64,000 nucleotides of DNA. It comes from Pseudomonadota bacterium. Lineage in GTDB: Bacteria > Pseudomonadota > Gammaproteobacteria > Burkholderiales > Rhodocyclaceae. The stretch spans positions 1 to 64,000 of the forward strand of contig JAGTRW010000008.1 in the NCBI GenBank assembly GCA_018262095.1, read 5' to 3'. Shown piece after piece: positions 43,372 through 54,678 of the stretch (positions are counted from its first letter, which is position 1; each line of letters opens with the position of its first letter). The translations under genes and the position numbers were made by a program. Under the pieces are notes generated by a model that made no database searches, had not been told where the DNA came from, and saw only the letters and a list, made by a program, of their open reading frames with translations.

Positions 43372-44184
43372 GTGTCAGCCGATAGTTTGGTCAAAATTAC
43401 CGACATCAATTTCGCTTACGACGACCGGGCTATCCTCAAGGGCATCACGATGGAGATCCCGCGTGGTCAGTTGGTCGCCATTATGGGCAACTCGGGTTGC
43501 GGCAAGACGACGCTGCTGCGCCTGATCGGCGGTCAGCTCAAACCGACCGGCGGCAGCTTGCTGGTCGATGGGCAGTCGGTGCCGGGAATGAGCCACGACG
43601 AGCTCTACGCGATGCGTCGGCGGATGGGGATGCTGTTCCAGTTCGGCGCGCTGTTTACGGATATTTCTGTTTTCGACAACGTCGCCTATCTGATGCGCGA
43701 GCACACCGATCTGCCCGAAGAGATGATTCGCGACATGGTGTTGATGAAGCTCAACGCGGTCGGGCTGCGTGGCGCGCACACGCTGATGCCTTCCGAACTG
43801 TCGGGCGGCATGGCGCGGCGTGTTGCGCTGGCGCGCGCGATCGCGCTCGACCCGATGTTGATCATGTACGATGAGCCGTTTGCCGGGCTCGATCCAATCT
43901 CGATGGGCGTCATCGGCCAGCTGATCCGCAAGCTCAACGACGCGCTCGGCGCGACGACGATTCTGGTGACTCATGATGTTCAGGAGGCGCTGCAGATCGT
44001 CGATTACGTCTACTTTGTTTCCGACGGCCTGATTGTCGCGCAGGGAACTCCCGACGAAATTCGCGCCTCGTCCGACCCCTTCGTCCATCAGTTCGTCTAT
44101 GGCGAAGCCGACGGCCCGGTGCATTTCCATTATCCGGCGCCGCCTTTCGAGCAGGACTTGATGCGGAGTGGCGCCCATGGTTGA
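43372..44184 (+). CDS. mlaF: Phospholipid ABC transporter ATPase MlaF
   Basis: This is a 270-residue ABC ATPase: Walker A GNSGCGKTTLLRLIGG, Q-loop MLFQFGALFTDI, signature LSGGMARRVALARAIALDP and Walker B MLIMYDEPFAGLDPIS. The QFGALF segment is characteristic of MlaF. It energises retrograde phospholipid transport by the Mla complex and so helps keep outer-membrane asymmetry. The start is a GTG at 43372. It heads the operon mlaF-E-D-A-C-B and overlaps mlaE by eight bases. Confidence 0.95.
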   Translation: MSADSLVKITDINFAYDDRAILKGITMEIPRGQLVAIMGNSGCGKTTLLRLIGGQLKPTGGSLLVDGQSVPGMSHDELYAMRRRMGMLFQFGALFTDISVFDNVAYLMREHTDLPEEMIRDMVLMKLNAVGLRGAHTLMPSELSGGMARRVALARAIALDPMLIMYDEPFAGLDPISMGVIGQLIRKLNDALGATTILVTHDVQEALQIVDYVYFVSDGLIVAQGTPDEIRASSDPFVHQFVYGEADGPVHFHYPAPPFEQDLMRSGAHG

Positions 44185-44983
44185 GAAGAGTGTCTCCGTG
44201 CTGATCGAGTTGATTCGCGGGATCGGTCATCACGTCAACGACGGCTTGCAGCGCCTGGGTTTCGCCGCACGCTTCTTTGCCATGGTGCTGGTCTATTCGG
44301 GCCAGTCGTTCCGTCGTCTGCATCTGACGATCCGCGAAATCTACTTCTGTGGCTTTCAGTCGCTGCTGATCATCCTGGTCTCCGGTTTGTTCATCGGTAT
44401 GGTGCTCGGCATGCAGGGTTACGAGACGCTGCAGCGCTACGGTTCGTCCGAGGCGCTGGGGGTGCTGGTGGCGCTGTCGCTGACGCGCGAACTGGGGCCG
44501 GTGGTCGCTGCGCTGCTCTTCGCCTCGCGCGCCGGTTCGGCGATTACCGCCGAAATCGGTTTGATGAAGGCGACCGAGCAACTCACTGCGATGGACATGA
44601 TGGCGGTCAATCCGATCGCCCGCGTCGTCGCGCCGAGGTTCTGGGGGGGCGTCATTTCGATGCCGCTGCTCGCTGCGCTGTTCTCGGCGGTCGGCGTCTT
44701 CGGCGGCTACCTGATCGGCGTCGTATTCATCGGTGTCGATGAGGGGGCTTTTTGGTCGCAGATGCAGGGGTCGGTGGATTTTCGCTTTGACGTCTGGAAT
44801 GGCGTGGTGAAGAGTTTTGTCTTTGGGGTGGCCGTTTCCTTGATTGCCGTTTTTGAAGGCTACGATGCGATTCCGACCGCCGAAGGCGTTTCGGGGTCAA
44901 TCAAAAGAACGGTGGTTAATTCGGCGCTGGCCATTCTGGCGCTGGATTTCGTGTTGACCTCATTCATGTTCCGGGGGCTTTGA
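44177..44983 (+). CDS. mlaE: Phospholipid ABC transporter permease MlaE
   Basis: This is a 268-residue MlaE-family permease with five or six membrane helices. Typical stretches are FCGFQSLLIILVSGLFIGMV, ALSLTRELGPVVAALLFASR with the GSAITAEIGLMKATEQ coupling segment, and GVVKSFVFGVAVSLIAVFEG. It forms the membrane core holding the MlaD hexamer. The ATG at 44177 is taken as the start, and its TGA overlaps the mlaD ATG (TGATG). Confidence 0.95.
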   Translation: MVEKSVSVLIELIRGIGHHVNDGLQRLGFAARFFAMVLVYSGQSFRRLHLTIREIYFCGFQSLLIILVSGLFIGMVLGMQGYETLQRYGSSEALGVLVALSLTRELGPVVAALLFASRAGSAITAEIGLMKATEQLTAMDMMAVNPIARVVAPRFWGGVISMPLLAALFSAVGVFGGYLIGVVFIGVDEGAFWSQMQGSVDFRFDVWNGVVKSFVFGVAVSLIAVFEGYDAIPTAEGVSGSIKRTVVNSALAILALDFVLTSFMFRGL

Positions 44984-45453
44984 TGAGTCGCAAGTTGCTT
45001 GATCTGTGGGTGGGTTTTTTCGTTGTTCTAGGTTTCGCCGCACTGTTGTTTTTGGCACTAAGGGTTGGCAACGTTTCGTCGGCCAATTTTGCCGAGACTT
45101 ACCAGCTGACTGCCAAGTTTGATAACATCGGAGGTCTCAAGGTGCGCGGTCCGGTCAAGAGCGCTGGCGTGGTGGTCGGTCGGGTGAGCGAAATTCGCTT
45201 CGATACCGAGACCTACGAAGCCGTGGCGACACTGACCATCGATAGCCGCTATCGTTTTCCGAAGGATACCTTCGCGTCGATTCTGACTGCGGGGCTGCTC
45301 GGCGAGCAGTACATCGGGCTTGACGCCGGTGGTGACGAAAAGATGTTGAAGGCTGGCGACGTGTTCGCCAAAACGCAGTCCGCTGTCGTGCTTGAAAAAC
45401 TGATCAGTCAGTTCATGTTCTCCAAGGCGTCCGAAGGTCCGGACAAGAAATAA
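44983..45453 (+). CDS. mlaD: Phospholipid-binding MCE protein MlaD
   Basis: This is a 156-residue protein with an N-terminal membrane helix (LWVGFFVVLGFAALLFLALR) and one MCE domain (YQLTAKFDNIGGLKVRGPVK, then SAGVVVGRV). The hydrophobic pore loop region (ILTAGLLGEQYIGLDAG) is intact. MlaD hexamers pass phospholipid between MlaC and the MlaFE transporter. Confidence 0.95.
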   Translation: MSRKLLDLWVGFFVVLGFAALLFLALRVGNVSSANFAETYQLTAKFDNIGGLKVRGPVKSAGVVVGRVSEIRFDTETYEAVATLTIDSRYRFPKDTFASILTAGLLGEQYIGLDAGGDEKMLKAGDVFAKTQSAVVLEKLISQFMFSKASEGPDKK

Positions 45454-45468
45454 CGGGAAGGTTCGTTC

Positions 45469-46203
45469 GTGAAAACTCTAATGGCAAAGCGCGTATTTTC
45501 TGTGGCATTTGCCGCTGCGGTTCTGAGCGGTTGCGCGACCACGGCAAACAATCCCAAGGACCCTTTCGAGGGTTTCAACCGCGCCATGTTTTCGGTCAAC
45601 GAAGGCATCGACGTGGTGATCAAGCCGGTCGCCCAAGGCTACGACGCGGTGATGCCGTCGCCGATCAAGACCGGCATCGGCAATTTCTTCGGCAATGTCT
45701 ACGACGTGTGGACGATGCTCAACAACTTCCTGCAAGGCAAACCGAGCGAGGGCTTTTCCGACTTTGGCCGGATCGCGCTCAATACCACCTTCGGGATTGC
45801 CGGCCTCTTTGATGTGGCCAGTGCGGTGGGGATCGAGAAGCATGCCGAGGATTTCGGCCAGACGCTGGGCAAATGGGGCGTCGGTGACGGCCCGTATTTC
45901 TACTGGCCGATTATCGGGCCGCGCACGACGCGCGATACCTTCGGCTGGGCGGTCGATACCTCGGCCGACCTGGTCTGGCACGTCGACGATGTCGCCGTCC
46001 GCAATACCTTGGTCGGTGTTCGTTACATCGATCTGCGCGCCAGTCTGCTGCCGACCGACAAGGTCGTCGAGCAGGCGGCTTTCGACAAGTACAACTATAT
46101 CCGCGATGCCTATTTGCAGAACCGTCGTAGCGAAATCAACGATGGCAAAGCCATTCCTGAAGGTCGTGACGACGCTGATTGCAAGCAAAGCCGGTGTTAC
46201 TGA
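45469..46203 (+). CDS. mlaA: Outer-membrane lipoprotein MlaA (VacJ)
   Basis: This is a 244-residue lipoprotein with lipobox VLSGCATT (Cys22 from the GTG start at 45469; an in-frame ATG is at 45481). The VacJ domain shows DPFEGFNRAMFSVNEGIDVV, GNFFGNVYDVWTMLNNFLQG and LGKWGVGDGPYFYWPIIGP. MlaA forms the outer-membrane ring that removes misplaced phospholipid. Having mlaA inside the mla operon, between mlaD and mlaC, differs from the separate vacJ of E. coli. Confidence 0.94.
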   Translation: MKTLMAKRVFSVAFAAAVLSGCATTANNPKDPFEGFNRAMFSVNEGIDVVIKPVAQGYDAVMPSPIKTGIGNFFGNVYDVWTMLNNFLQGKPSEGFSDFGRIALNTTFGIAGLFDVASAVGIEKHAEDFGQTLGKWGVGDGPYFYWPIIGPRTTRDTFGWAVDTSADLVWHVDDVAVRNTLVGVRYIDLRASLLPTDKVVEQAAFDKYNYIRDAYLQNRRSEINDGKAIPEGRDDADCKQSRCY

Positions 46204-46229
46204 GCTCGTGTTCCTATAGAAAGAGATCG

Positions 46230-46844
46230 ATGAAATCGTTGTTTTCGCTGTTGCTTGGCGTGTTCGTGCTGTGTGCCCCGGCCTTCGCCCAGGAAGATTC
46301 CCCTGACGCGCTGATCAAGAAGGTCACCGATGACGTGCTGACCATCGTTCGCCAGGACAAGGATATCCAGAGCGGCAATACCAAAAAGGCCATCGCCCTG
46401 GTCGAGGCCAAGGTGCTGCCGCATTTCAATTTCCTGCACATGACCGCGCTGGCGGTCGGCCGCGACTGGCGCGAGGCGACGCCCGAGCAGAAGAAGCAGC
46501 TGTCCGAAGAGTTTAAGACGCTGCTGGTGCGCACCTACTCGAATGCGCTGACCGGCTACAAGGACCAGACCATTCGCTACAAGCCGACCAAGATGCAGAA
46601 CGGCGACACCGACGTGCTGGTCCGCACCGAGATCGTGCAGTCGGGCAGCAAGCCGATCGCGCTCGATTATTCGGTCGAAAAGCTTCCTGACGGCTGGAAA
46701 GTCTACGACGTCGTGGTCGCCGGCGTCAGTCTGGTGAGCAACTATCGCGACACCTTCGCCCAGGAGATTCGTGCCAACAAGATCGATGGTTTGATCAAGA
46801 TGCTCGCGGCCAAGAACAAGCAGAACGAAGCCAGCAAGTCATGA
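46230..46844 (+). CDS. mlaC: Periplasmic phospholipid shuttle MlaC
   Basis: This is a 204-residue protein with a signal peptide (KSLFSLLLGVFVLCAPAFAQ) and an MlaC/Ttg2D domain (DDVLTIVRQDKDIQSGN, LPHFNFLHMTALAVGRDW, FKTLLVRTYSNALTGYKD, YDVVVAGVSLVSNYRDTF). It carries phospholipid between MlaA and MlaD. The ATG at 46230 is chosen because the signal peptide starts there. It overlaps mlaB by four bases. Confidence 0.94.
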   Translation: MKSLFSLLLGVFVLCAPAFAQEDSPDALIKKVTDDVLTIVRQDKDIQSGNTKKAIALVEAKVLPHFNFLHMTALAVGRDWREATPEQKKQLSEEFKTLLVRTYSNALTGYKDQTIRYKPTKMQNGDTDVLVRTEIVQSGSKPIALDYSVEKLPDGWKVYDVVVAGVSLVSNYRDTFAQEIRANKIDGLIKMLAAKNKQNEASKS

Positions 46845-47134
46845 TCGAGAAAAAAGGTGATGGGCTCTGCGTCATAGGGCCCATGTTGATCGCCAACGCC
46901 AGCGCCCTGCTCAAAGCAGGGCGAGGTTTTTTGCGCGAGGCAGCGACCGTCGGGGACGTCGTTTTCGATCTTTCGGCGGTTGCCGAAACCGACTCTTCGG
47001 CGCTCAGCGTCATTTTCGGTTTGCTGCGCACCGCGCGTGACTGCGGCGTCACGTTGCGGGTGACCAACCCGCCGGCGAGCATGATCAGCCAGGCAGCGCT
47101 CTACGGCGTTTCCGAATCCCTCTCGTTCGCCTGA
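46841..47134 (+). CDS. mlaB: STAS-domain protein MlaB
   Basis: This is a 97-residue STAS-domain protein, the small cytosolic subunit that binds MlaF and is needed for complex stability. The core is VVFDLSAVAETDSSALSVIF, followed by GVTLRVTNPPASMISQAALY; the Thr/Ser-like region around DSSAL is where MlaB contacts MlaF. ATGA couples it to mlaC. Confidence 0.88.
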   Translation: MIEKKGDGLCVIGPMLIANASALLKAGRGFLREAATVGDVVFDLSAVAETDSSALSVIFGLLRTARDCGVTLRVTNPPASMISQAALYGVSESLSFA

Positions 47135-47165
47135 TTGGCGCGCGTGTCTTTTGAGTTCTGATGCC

Positions 47166-48086
47166 ATGGGCGTCGCCGTTTCTATCGAGCAGGTCGTCAA
47201 GTGTTTCGGTAGCCTGCGCGCGCTCGATGGCGTTTCGCTCGAAATTGCCGAGGGCGAGTTTTTTGGCCTGCTCGGTCCCAACGGCGCCGGCAAGACGACG
47301 CTGATATCATGCCTCGCCGGTCTGGTCCGCCCGGATCAGGGCAAGCTCTCGGTGATGGGCTGCGATGTGCGTGGCGATTACCGCGCGGCGCGCCGTCAGC
47401 TCGGTGTCGTGCCACAGGAACTTGTTTTCGACCCCTTTTTCTCGGTGCGCGAGACGCTGCGCATCCAGTCAGGCTACTTCGGCATCCGCCATAACGACGA
47501 TTGGATCGACGAGATTCTGCACAACCTCGACCTGACGTCGAAAGCCAACGTCAATATGCGGCGTCTTTCGGGCGGCATGAAGCGGCGCGTGCTGGTCGCC
47601 CAGGCGCTGGTGCATAAGCCGCCGGTGATCGTCCTCGACGAACCGACCGCCGGCGTCGACGTCGAGTTGCGCCAGGGCTTGTGGCAGTTCGTCCAGCGCC
47701 TTAACCGCGAGGGACATACGGTAATCCTGACCACCCACTATCTCGAGGAAGCCGAAACACTGTGCGGACGCATCGCGATGCTCAAGCAGGGACGCGTCGT
47801 CGCGCTCGATACGACGAGCAATCTGCTGGCGCGCTTTGCCGGGCACACGCTCAACGTGCGCCTGGCCAATGACGCCTGCCTGCCGCCGGCGTTGCGCGCA
47901 CGCGCGACGCAAAGCGACGGCTACTCCATTTTCCGCCTCGCCGGTTTCGACGAGATCGAGCCGCTGCTCGCGGCGATCCGCGTCGCGGGCTGTACGATCG
48001 ACGATCTGCGCCTGACCCAGGCCGACCTCGAAGACGTCTTCGTCGGCGTGATGCAGGGCGTCAAGGTCAGCGAGGTCGTGCAATGA
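47166..48086 (+). CDS. ABC-2 type exporter ATP-binding protein
   Basis: This is a 306-residue ABC ATPase of the DRA/YadG type: Walker A GLLGPNGAGKTTLISC, Q-loop VPQELVFDPFFSV, signature LSGGMKRRVLVAQALVH and Walker B VIVLDEPTAGVDVE. It works with the permease encoded next, with a four-base overlap. YadGH-type exporters have no firmly known substrate. The genes continue the mla operon after a 31-base gap, an arrangement I recall from other betaproteobacteria. The ATG at 47166 is preferred to the upstream TTG. Confidence 0.9.
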   Translation: MGVAVSIEQVVKCFGSLRALDGVSLEIAEGEFFGLLGPNGAGKTTLISCLAGLVRPDQGKLSVMGCDVRGDYRAARRQLGVVPQELVFDPFFSVRETLRIQSGYFGIRHNDDWIDEILHNLDLTSKANVNMRRLSGGMKRRVLVAQALVHKPPVIVLDEPTAGVDVELRQGLWQFVQRLNREGHTVILTTHYLEEAETLCGRIAMLKQGRVVALDTTSNLLARFAGHTLNVRLANDACLPPALRARATQSDGYSIFRLAGFDEIEPLLAAIRVAGCTIDDLRLTQADLEDVFVGVMQGVKVSEVVQ

Positions 48087-48835
48087 GCGGCTTGCGCACG
48101 CTGCTCTACAAGGAAGTGCTGCGCTTCTGGAAGGTCGGCTTCCAGACCGTTGCCGCGCCGGTGATGACCGCGCTGCTCTACCTGCTGATCTTCTCGCACG
48201 TGCTTGACGGCGAGGTGCAGGTCAATAGCGTGCGCTACGCCGCCTTCCTGATTCCCGGTTTGGTGATGATGTCGGTGCTGCAGAATGCCTTTGCCAACAC
48301 CTCGTCGAGCCTGATCCAGTCCAAGGTGATGGGCAGCGTCGTTTTCATCCTGCTGCCGCCGATTACTTACGTCGAGTTTTATTTCGCCTATGTCGGCGCC
48401 GCGATGCTGCGTGGATTGATGGTCGGCGCCGGCGTGCTTGCCGCGACCGCCTGGTTCGCGCCGCTGACCTTCGTCGCGCCGGTCTGGATTCTTGTCTTCG
48501 CCATCATCGGTGGCGGTATCATGGGGTCGCTCGGAATGATCGCCGGGATCTGGGCCGACAAGTTCGACCAGCTCTCGGGTTTCCAGAACTTTCTGATCAT
48601 GCCGCTGACCATGCTCTCCGGAGTCTTCTATTCGATTCATTCGCTGCCGCCGTTCTGGCAGAGACTGTCGCATTTCAACCCCGTTTTCTACATGATCGAC
48701 GGCTTCCGTTACGGCTTTTTTGGCGTCTCCGACGCAGCTCCCGCAGTGAGTCTGGCCGTCGTCGCCGCAAGTTTTATCGTTGTCGCGTTGACCACGCTGG
48801 CCATGTTGCGCAGCGGTTACAAATTGAGGTATTGA
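48083..48835 (+). CDS. ABC-2 type exporter permease (YadH-like)
   Basis: This is a 250-residue ABC-2 membrane protein with six hydrophobic helices (VGFQTVAAPVMTALLYLLIF, YAAFLIPGLVMMSVLQNAFA, FLIMPLTMLSGVFYSIHSLP). The SGVFYSIHSLPPFWQ region and HFNPVFYMIDGFRYGF are typical. It pairs with the preceding ATPase. Substrate unknown. Confidence 0.9.
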   Translation: MSGLRTLLYKEVLRFWKVGFQTVAAPVMTALLYLLIFSHVLDGEVQVNSVRYAAFLIPGLVMMSVLQNAFANTSSSLIQSKVMGSVVFILLPPITYVEFYFAYVGAAMLRGLMVGAGVLAATAWFAPLTFVAPVWILVFAIIGGGIMGSLGMIAGIWADKFDQLSGFQNFLIMPLTMLSGVFYSIHSLPPFWQRLSHFNPVFYMIDGFRYGFFGVSDAAPAVSLAVVAASFIVVALTTLAMLRSGYKLRY

Positions 48836-48841
48836 ACCATA

Positions 48842-50330
<1,489 letters not shown>

Positions 50331-50414
50331 CCGAGAGTTTTTCGGACACCGCGTGCCCGACCTGGCAAGGCGCCATTGCGGTAAAATCGCGCTTTTACCA
50401 AGCAGGAACGCGCC

Positions 50415-51104
50415 GTGGATGGCATCACCATCGCCCTTTCGAAGGGCCGAATTTTTGAAGAAACCTTGCCACTGCTCGCGGCGGCAGGGATCGAGCCGCT
50501 CGAAAACCCCGAGACCTCGCGCAAGCTGATCATCCCGACGACGCGCGACGACGTTCGCGTCGTCATCGTTCGCGCCACCGATGCGCCGACCTACGTGCAG
50601 TACGGCGCGGCCGACATCGGCGTGGCCGGCAAGGACGTGCTGATCGAACACGGCGGCGAAGGCCTCTACCAGCCGCTCGACCTCAATATCGCCAAGTGCC
50701 GCATGATGGTCGCGATTCCCGCCGGCTTCGATTACGAGCATGCCGTTCGCCAGGGCGCGCGGCTCAAGATCGCGACCAAGTACATCAACATCGCGCGCGA
50801 GCATTTTGCCGCCAAGGGGGTGCACGTCGACCTGATCAAGCTCTACGGCTCGATGGAACTCGCGCCACTCGCCGGACTCGCCGACGCCATCGTCGATCTG
50901 GTCTCTTCCGGCGCGACGCTCAAGGCCAACAATCTGATTGCCGTCGAGCACGTCATCGACATCTCGTCGCGCCTGATCGTCAACCAGGCGGCGCTCAAGC
51001 TCAAGCGCGAGAAAATCGTCGCTATCCTCGACGCCATCGCCGGCGTCGTCAATGCCAACGCGGCGAAGTCGGCCGCCGTTAAATCGTGCGCAGTTAGCTC
51101 GTGA
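50415..51104 (+). CDS. hisG: ATP phosphoribosyltransferase, short form
   Basis: This is a 229-residue enzyme for the first step of histidine synthesis. It starts at GTG with [40 protein letters not shown] and [14 protein letters not shown] are typical, and [20 protein letters not shown] with [16 protein letters not shown] forms the PRPP site. The C-terminal regulatory domain of long HisG is absent, so a HisZ partner is expected elsewhere in the genome. It overlaps hisD as GTGA. Confidence 0.95.
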   Translation: MDGITIALSKGRIFEETLPLLAAAGIEPLENPETSRKLIIPTTRDDVRVVIVRATDAPTYVQYGAADIGVAGKDVLIEHGGEGLYQPLDLNIAKCRMMVAIPAGFDYEHAVRQGARLKIATKYINIAREHFAAKGVHVDLIKLYGSMELAPLAGLADAIVDLVSSGATLKANNLIAVEHVIDISSRLIVNQAALKLKREKIVAILDAIAGVVNANAAKSAAVKSCAVSS

Positions 51105-52414
51105 TCTCGATCAAGCGCCTTTCCAGTCGCGACGCGGATTTCAAGCCGCGGTTGGGCGACTTGCTGGCCTTCGAGAGCGCGCAGGACGAAGCGGTCGACC
51201 GCAGCGTCGCGGCCATCCTGGCTGACGTCAAGGCGCGCGGCGATGCCGCCGTCCTCGAGTACACCAATCGTTTCGACCGCCTCGCCGCCACCTCATTGGC
51301 CGAACTCGAACTGTCGCGCGACGCCATGCAGTGCGCGCTCGCAGGCCTGCCCGGCGATCAGCGCGCGGCGCTCGAAGCGGCGGCGAGCCGCGTGCGCAGT
51401 TATCATCAGCGCCAGGTCCTGCAGAGCTGGCAGTTCGAGGAAGACAGCGATGAAATGCGCGGCACGCTGCTCGGCCAGAAGGTGACGCCGCTTAACCGCG
51501 TCGGCCTCTACGTTCCGGGCGGCAAGGCCTCGTACCCGTCGTCGGTGCTGATGAACGCGATTCCAGCCAAGGTCGCTGGCGTTGCCGAGCTGATCATGGT
51601 CGTTCCGACGCCGGGCGGCGAGCGCAATCCGCTGGTGTTGGCGGCGGCCGCGCTGGCCGGCGTCGACCGCGTGTTCTGCATCGGCGGCGCGCAGGCGATC
51701 GGCGCGTTGGCCTACGGCACGCCAAGCGTTCCGGCGGTCGACAAGATCGTCGGTCCCGGCAACGCCTACGTCGCCGCTGCCAAGCGCCGCGTCTTCGGCG
51801 TCGTCGGCATCGACATGGTCGCCGGGCCGTCGGAAATCCTGGTGATCTGTGACGGCCAGACCGACCCCGAATGGGTGGCGATGGACCTTTTCTCGCAGGC
51901 CGAGCACGACGAACTCGCGCAGTCGATTCTGCTTTGCCCCGATCGCGCTTATATCGAGCGCGTCGCGCAGGCCATCGAAAAGCTGCTGCCGACGATGCCG
52001 CGTCAAGCGGTAATTCGCGCGTCGCTCGAAAACCGCGGCGCGCTGATCGAAGTGCGCGACCTCGACGAAGCCTGCGCGATCGCCAACCGCATCGCCCCCG
52101 AGCACCTCGAACTGTCGCTCGCCGACGCTGATGCCTGGGTAGACAAAATTCAGAATGCCGGCGCGATCTTCATCGGTCCCTATACCTCCGAGTCGCTCGG
52201 CGACTACTGTGCCGGACCCAACCACGTGCTGCCGACGTCTGGCAGCGCGCGCTTCTCGTCGCCGCTCGGCGTCTACGATTTTCAGAAGCGCAGCAGCCTG
52301 ATCCGCGTCTCAAAGGCGGCGTCGAAGACGCTCGGGCGGATCGCCTCGACGCTGGCGCAGGGCGAAGGGCTGCCGGCGCACGCGCGCTCGGCGCAATACC
52401 GCGTCGAAGACTGA
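51101..52414 (+). CDS. hisD: Histidinol dehydrogenase
   Basis: This is a 437-residue enzyme that makes histidine from histidinol in two NAD-dependent steps. Key blocks are [67 protein letters not shown] and [15 protein letters not shown] with the zinc ligands Gln and His, and [20 protein letters not shown] near the end. It starts at GTG overlapping hisG. No further his gene follows; the next gene is convergent. Confidence 0.96.
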   Translation: MISIKRLSSRDADFKPRLGDLLAFESAQDEAVDRSVAAILADVKARGDAAVLEYTNRFDRLAATSLAELELSRDAMQCALAGLPGDQRAALEAAASRVRSYHQRQVLQSWQFEEDSDEMRGTLLGQKVTPLNRVGLYVPGGKASYPSSVLMNAIPAKVAGVAELIMVVPTPGGERNPLVLAAAALAGVDRVFCIGGAQAIGALAYGTPSVPAVDKIVGPGNAYVAAAKRRVFGVVGIDMVAGPSEILVICDGQTDPEWVAMDLFSQAEHDELAQSILLCPDRAYIERVAQAIEKLLPTMPRQAVIRASLENRGALIEVRDLDEACAIANRIAPEHLELSLADADAWVDKIQNAGAIFIGPYTSESLGDYCAGPNHVLPTSGSARFSSPLGVYDFQKRSSLIRVSKAASKTLGRIASTLAQGEGLPAHARSAQYRVED

Positions 52415-52427
52415 GTCTGCCAGCGCG

Positions 52428-53822
52428 CTAGCTGCGCCGATTTGAAATGGCGTCTCCGGCGTTGTGGTCGAGCCGCAACGAGCCCGCCGCAGCGAGTGCC
52501 ATCAAACCGGCGATGGCGAACCAGGCGTAGCGGAAGTCGGAAAGTTCGAGCGTCGGCGCGCCGCGCAGCGTTTGCGAGACATTGAGCGCGAAGGCCGCGA
52601 AGGCGACGCCCATGCTCATCGCCAGTTGCTGCAGCATGGTCGTCAGCGCGCTGGCGCCCGAGCGCTGCTCGGCGCTGATGTCGGCGAAGGCCAGCGTGGT
52701 GATGGTGGTGAAGTTCATCGAGCGCGCCATTCCGGCGATGAACAGCACGCCATAGATCAACCACTGCGGGTAGTCCTGTTGCAGCAGTCCGCAAGCGGCC
52801 AGCGTGACGACGCAGAGTGCGCCATTGACGGTCAGCACACGGCGGAAACCGAAGCAGCGCAGGATAGTCGTGGTCGCGCTTTTCATCGCCAGATTTCCCG
52901 CCATATAGACGAGTACCATCACCCCCGCATATTGCGGCGAGAAGCCGAAGCCGATCTGGAACATCAGCGGCAACAGGAAAGGCGAGGCGTTGATCGCCAC
53001 CCGCGAAATGAATCCGGCGGTCACCACGGCGAGCGCGAAGCTCGGTACGGCGACCGCGCGCAGGTCGAGCATCGGCCACGCCGTGCGGCGCGCGTGCCAG
53101 ACTGCCGCCGCTGCCGCGAGCAGGCCAAAGCCGATCAGCGCCAGCGGCAGCAGCGACGATTGGTCGAGCCCGCCCAGGCGCGCCAGCCCCTCGACCAAGC
53201 TGGCCAGCGCCAGCGCGGTGAGTGCGAAGCCGAGTACATCGAAAGGCGCTTTGGCGGCTGGCGCGCGCTCGGGAATATGGCGCAGCACCAGCCACACGCC
53301 GAGCAGGCCGAGCGGCACGTTGAGCAGGAAAATCCAGCGCCACGAGACGTGGGTGACGATCATCCCGCCGAGCACTGGGCCGATCACCGGTGCGATCAGC
53401 CCCGGCCAGGTGATCGTGGCGATCGCTTCGATGATGCGCTCCTTGGGCGTCTCGCGCAGCACCACGAAGCGGCCGACCGGCGACATGAACGCCGCGGCCG
53501 CGCCCTGCAGGATGCGCGCCGCGACCAGCGCCGTCAGCGTCGGCGCCAGGCCGCAGAGCAGCGAGGCGAGCGTGAATAGCGCGACCGCGCTGGCGAAGAC
53601 GCGGCGTGCGCCGAAACGGTCGCCGCACCAGCCGGCTGCCGGAACGAATACCGCCATGGCGATCAGGTATGAGGTGACGCTGACGCTGACGCCCAGCGCG
53701 CTGCTGCCAAAACCGGCGCCGATCGCGGGTAGCGCGGTAGTGATGATCGCGCCGTCGAGCGTTTCCATGAAGAACGCCGCGGCGACGGTCAGCGCGATGC
53801 TGCGCGATTTCTTGTCGTCCAT
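52428..53822 (-). CDS. MFS multidrug efflux transporter, DHA2 family
   Basis: This is a 464-residue membrane protein with about 13-14 helices. The first helix carries AAAFFMETLDGAIITTALPA (DHA2 motif), and motif A is AGWCGDRFGARRVFASAVAL. The antiporter motif lies around LIAPVIGPVLGGMIVTHVSW. The size resembles MdtD/HsrA. The ATG at 53822 lies eight bases after the amidohydrolase stop, so the two are probably one operon. The substrate is unknown; drugs or small aromatic compounds are typical. Confidence 0.88.
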   Translation of the reverse strand: MDDKKSRSIALTVAAAFFMETLDGAIITTALPAIGAGFGSSALGVSVSVTSYLIAMAVFVPAAGWCGDRFGARRVFASAVALFTLASLLCGLAPTLTALVAARILQGAAAAFMSPVGRFVVLRETPKERIIEAIATITWPGLIAPVIGPVLGGMIVTHVSWRWIFLLNVPLGLLGVWLVLRHIPERAPAAKAPFDVLGFALTALALASLVEGLARLGGLDQSSLLPLALIGFGLLAAAAAVWHARRTAWPMLDLRAVAVPSFALAVVTAGFISRVAINASPFLLPLMFQIGFGFSPQYAGVMVLVYMAGNLAMKSATTTILRCFGFRRVLTVNGALCVVTLAACGLLQQDYPQWLIYGVLFIAGMARSMNFTTITTLAFADISAEQRSGASALTTMLQQLAMSMGVAFAAFALNVSQTLRGAPTLELSDFRYAWFAIAGLMALAAAGSLRLDHNAGDAISNRRS

Positions 53823-53829
53823 TCTCTTC

Positions 53830-54678
53830 TCAGTTTGTGGCAGGGACTTCGGCAGCAAAGCCGAACAGCTTGCACGGCGTTTCCCAGAGCAATTTGCGCC
53901 GGTCTTCAGCCGCCGGAAACAGTCGCTCGACGCGCTTGAGCAGCGTGCCGTAGTCGATGCGCTCGGGGGCGCGCAGGAAAGGCCAGTCGCTGGCCCAGAC
54001 ACAGGCGTCGAGCGTGAACGCGTCGGCCAGCGCGCGAACGTAGGGTTCGGTATCGGCGTGCGGGAAAGGCTGCTGCGAAAATTTTGCATAGCCCGAGAGC
54101 TTGACCGCCGCTTTGCCGCGCCTTCCGAGTTCGAGCAGTGCGGCAAATCCAGGCTGCGTGATTCCGGCGCCGACGTTCGGGCGGCCGCAATGGTCGAAGA
54201 GCAGCCGCACGCCGCTGGCCTGGAGCAGCGGCAGCAGTTCGATCAGTTGATCGCCTTGTACCTGAATCTGGGCAATCATCTCGAGTTCGGCGAGCCGCTC
54301 GAGCAGTCCGCCGGCGTCGGCGTAGTACGCCGCGCCAAACAGCGCGGGATTGAAAGCGATGCCGACGATTCCGGCGGACTTGAGGTCTTCGAGCTCGCCG
54401 CGCGTCGCGTCGTTGGCGACCACGGCGATTCCCTTGAGGCGGCCGCCGTTGCGCGCAAGGGTGTCGAGCAGGCAGCGGTTGTCGGGGCCGTAGCCCGAGT
54501 TGGGCTCGACCAGCAAGGCGTGCTGCACGCCGTAGGCATCGAGCAGCTTGGTAAAGAGCGCTGGCGTGCCGCGTTCCTGTCCCGCAGGAAGGTAGAAATT
54601 TCCCGCCTGGTAGGCAAAGCGCTCGGGGTCGAAGACGTGGCTGTGACAGTCGATCTTGGCTTCGTCGAAGATGCTCAT
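53830..54678 (-). CDS. Amidohydrolase, PDC-hydrolase-like
   Basis: This is a 282-residue TIM-barrel hydrolase of the amidohydrolase_2 family. The N-terminal metal motif is KIDCHSHVFDPERFAY; FDHCGRPNVGAGI (about residue 165) and VWASDWPFLRAPER (about residue 235) supply the other active-site His and Asp. The layout resembles 2-pyrone-4,6-dicarboxylate hydrolase and related lactonases. The start at 54678 is set by the domain boundary; the ribosome site is weak. It is followed by an exporter gene, which suggests a detoxification or degradation-and-export pair. Confidence 0.85.
   Translation of the reverse strand: MSIFDEAKIDCHSHVFDPERFAYQAGNFYLPAGQERGTPALFTKLLDAYGVQHALLVEPNSGYGPDNRCLLDTLARNGGRLKGIAVVANDATRGELEDLKSAGIVGIAFNPALFGAAYYADAGGLLERLAELEMIAQIQVQGDQLIELLPLLQASGVRLLFDHCGRPNVGAGITQPGFAALLELGRRGKAAVKLSGYAKFSQQPFPHADTEPYVRALADAFTLDACVWASDWPFLRAPERIDYGTLLKRVERLFPAAEDRRKLLWETPCKLFGFAAEVPATN

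Noticed and set aside
50380-50399. GGTAAAA/TTTTACC dyad before hisG as a terminator of murA
   Set aside because: The stem is AT-rich and weak, and it lies only 15 bases before the hisG start, so it is more likely part of the hisG promoter or ribosome-entry region.
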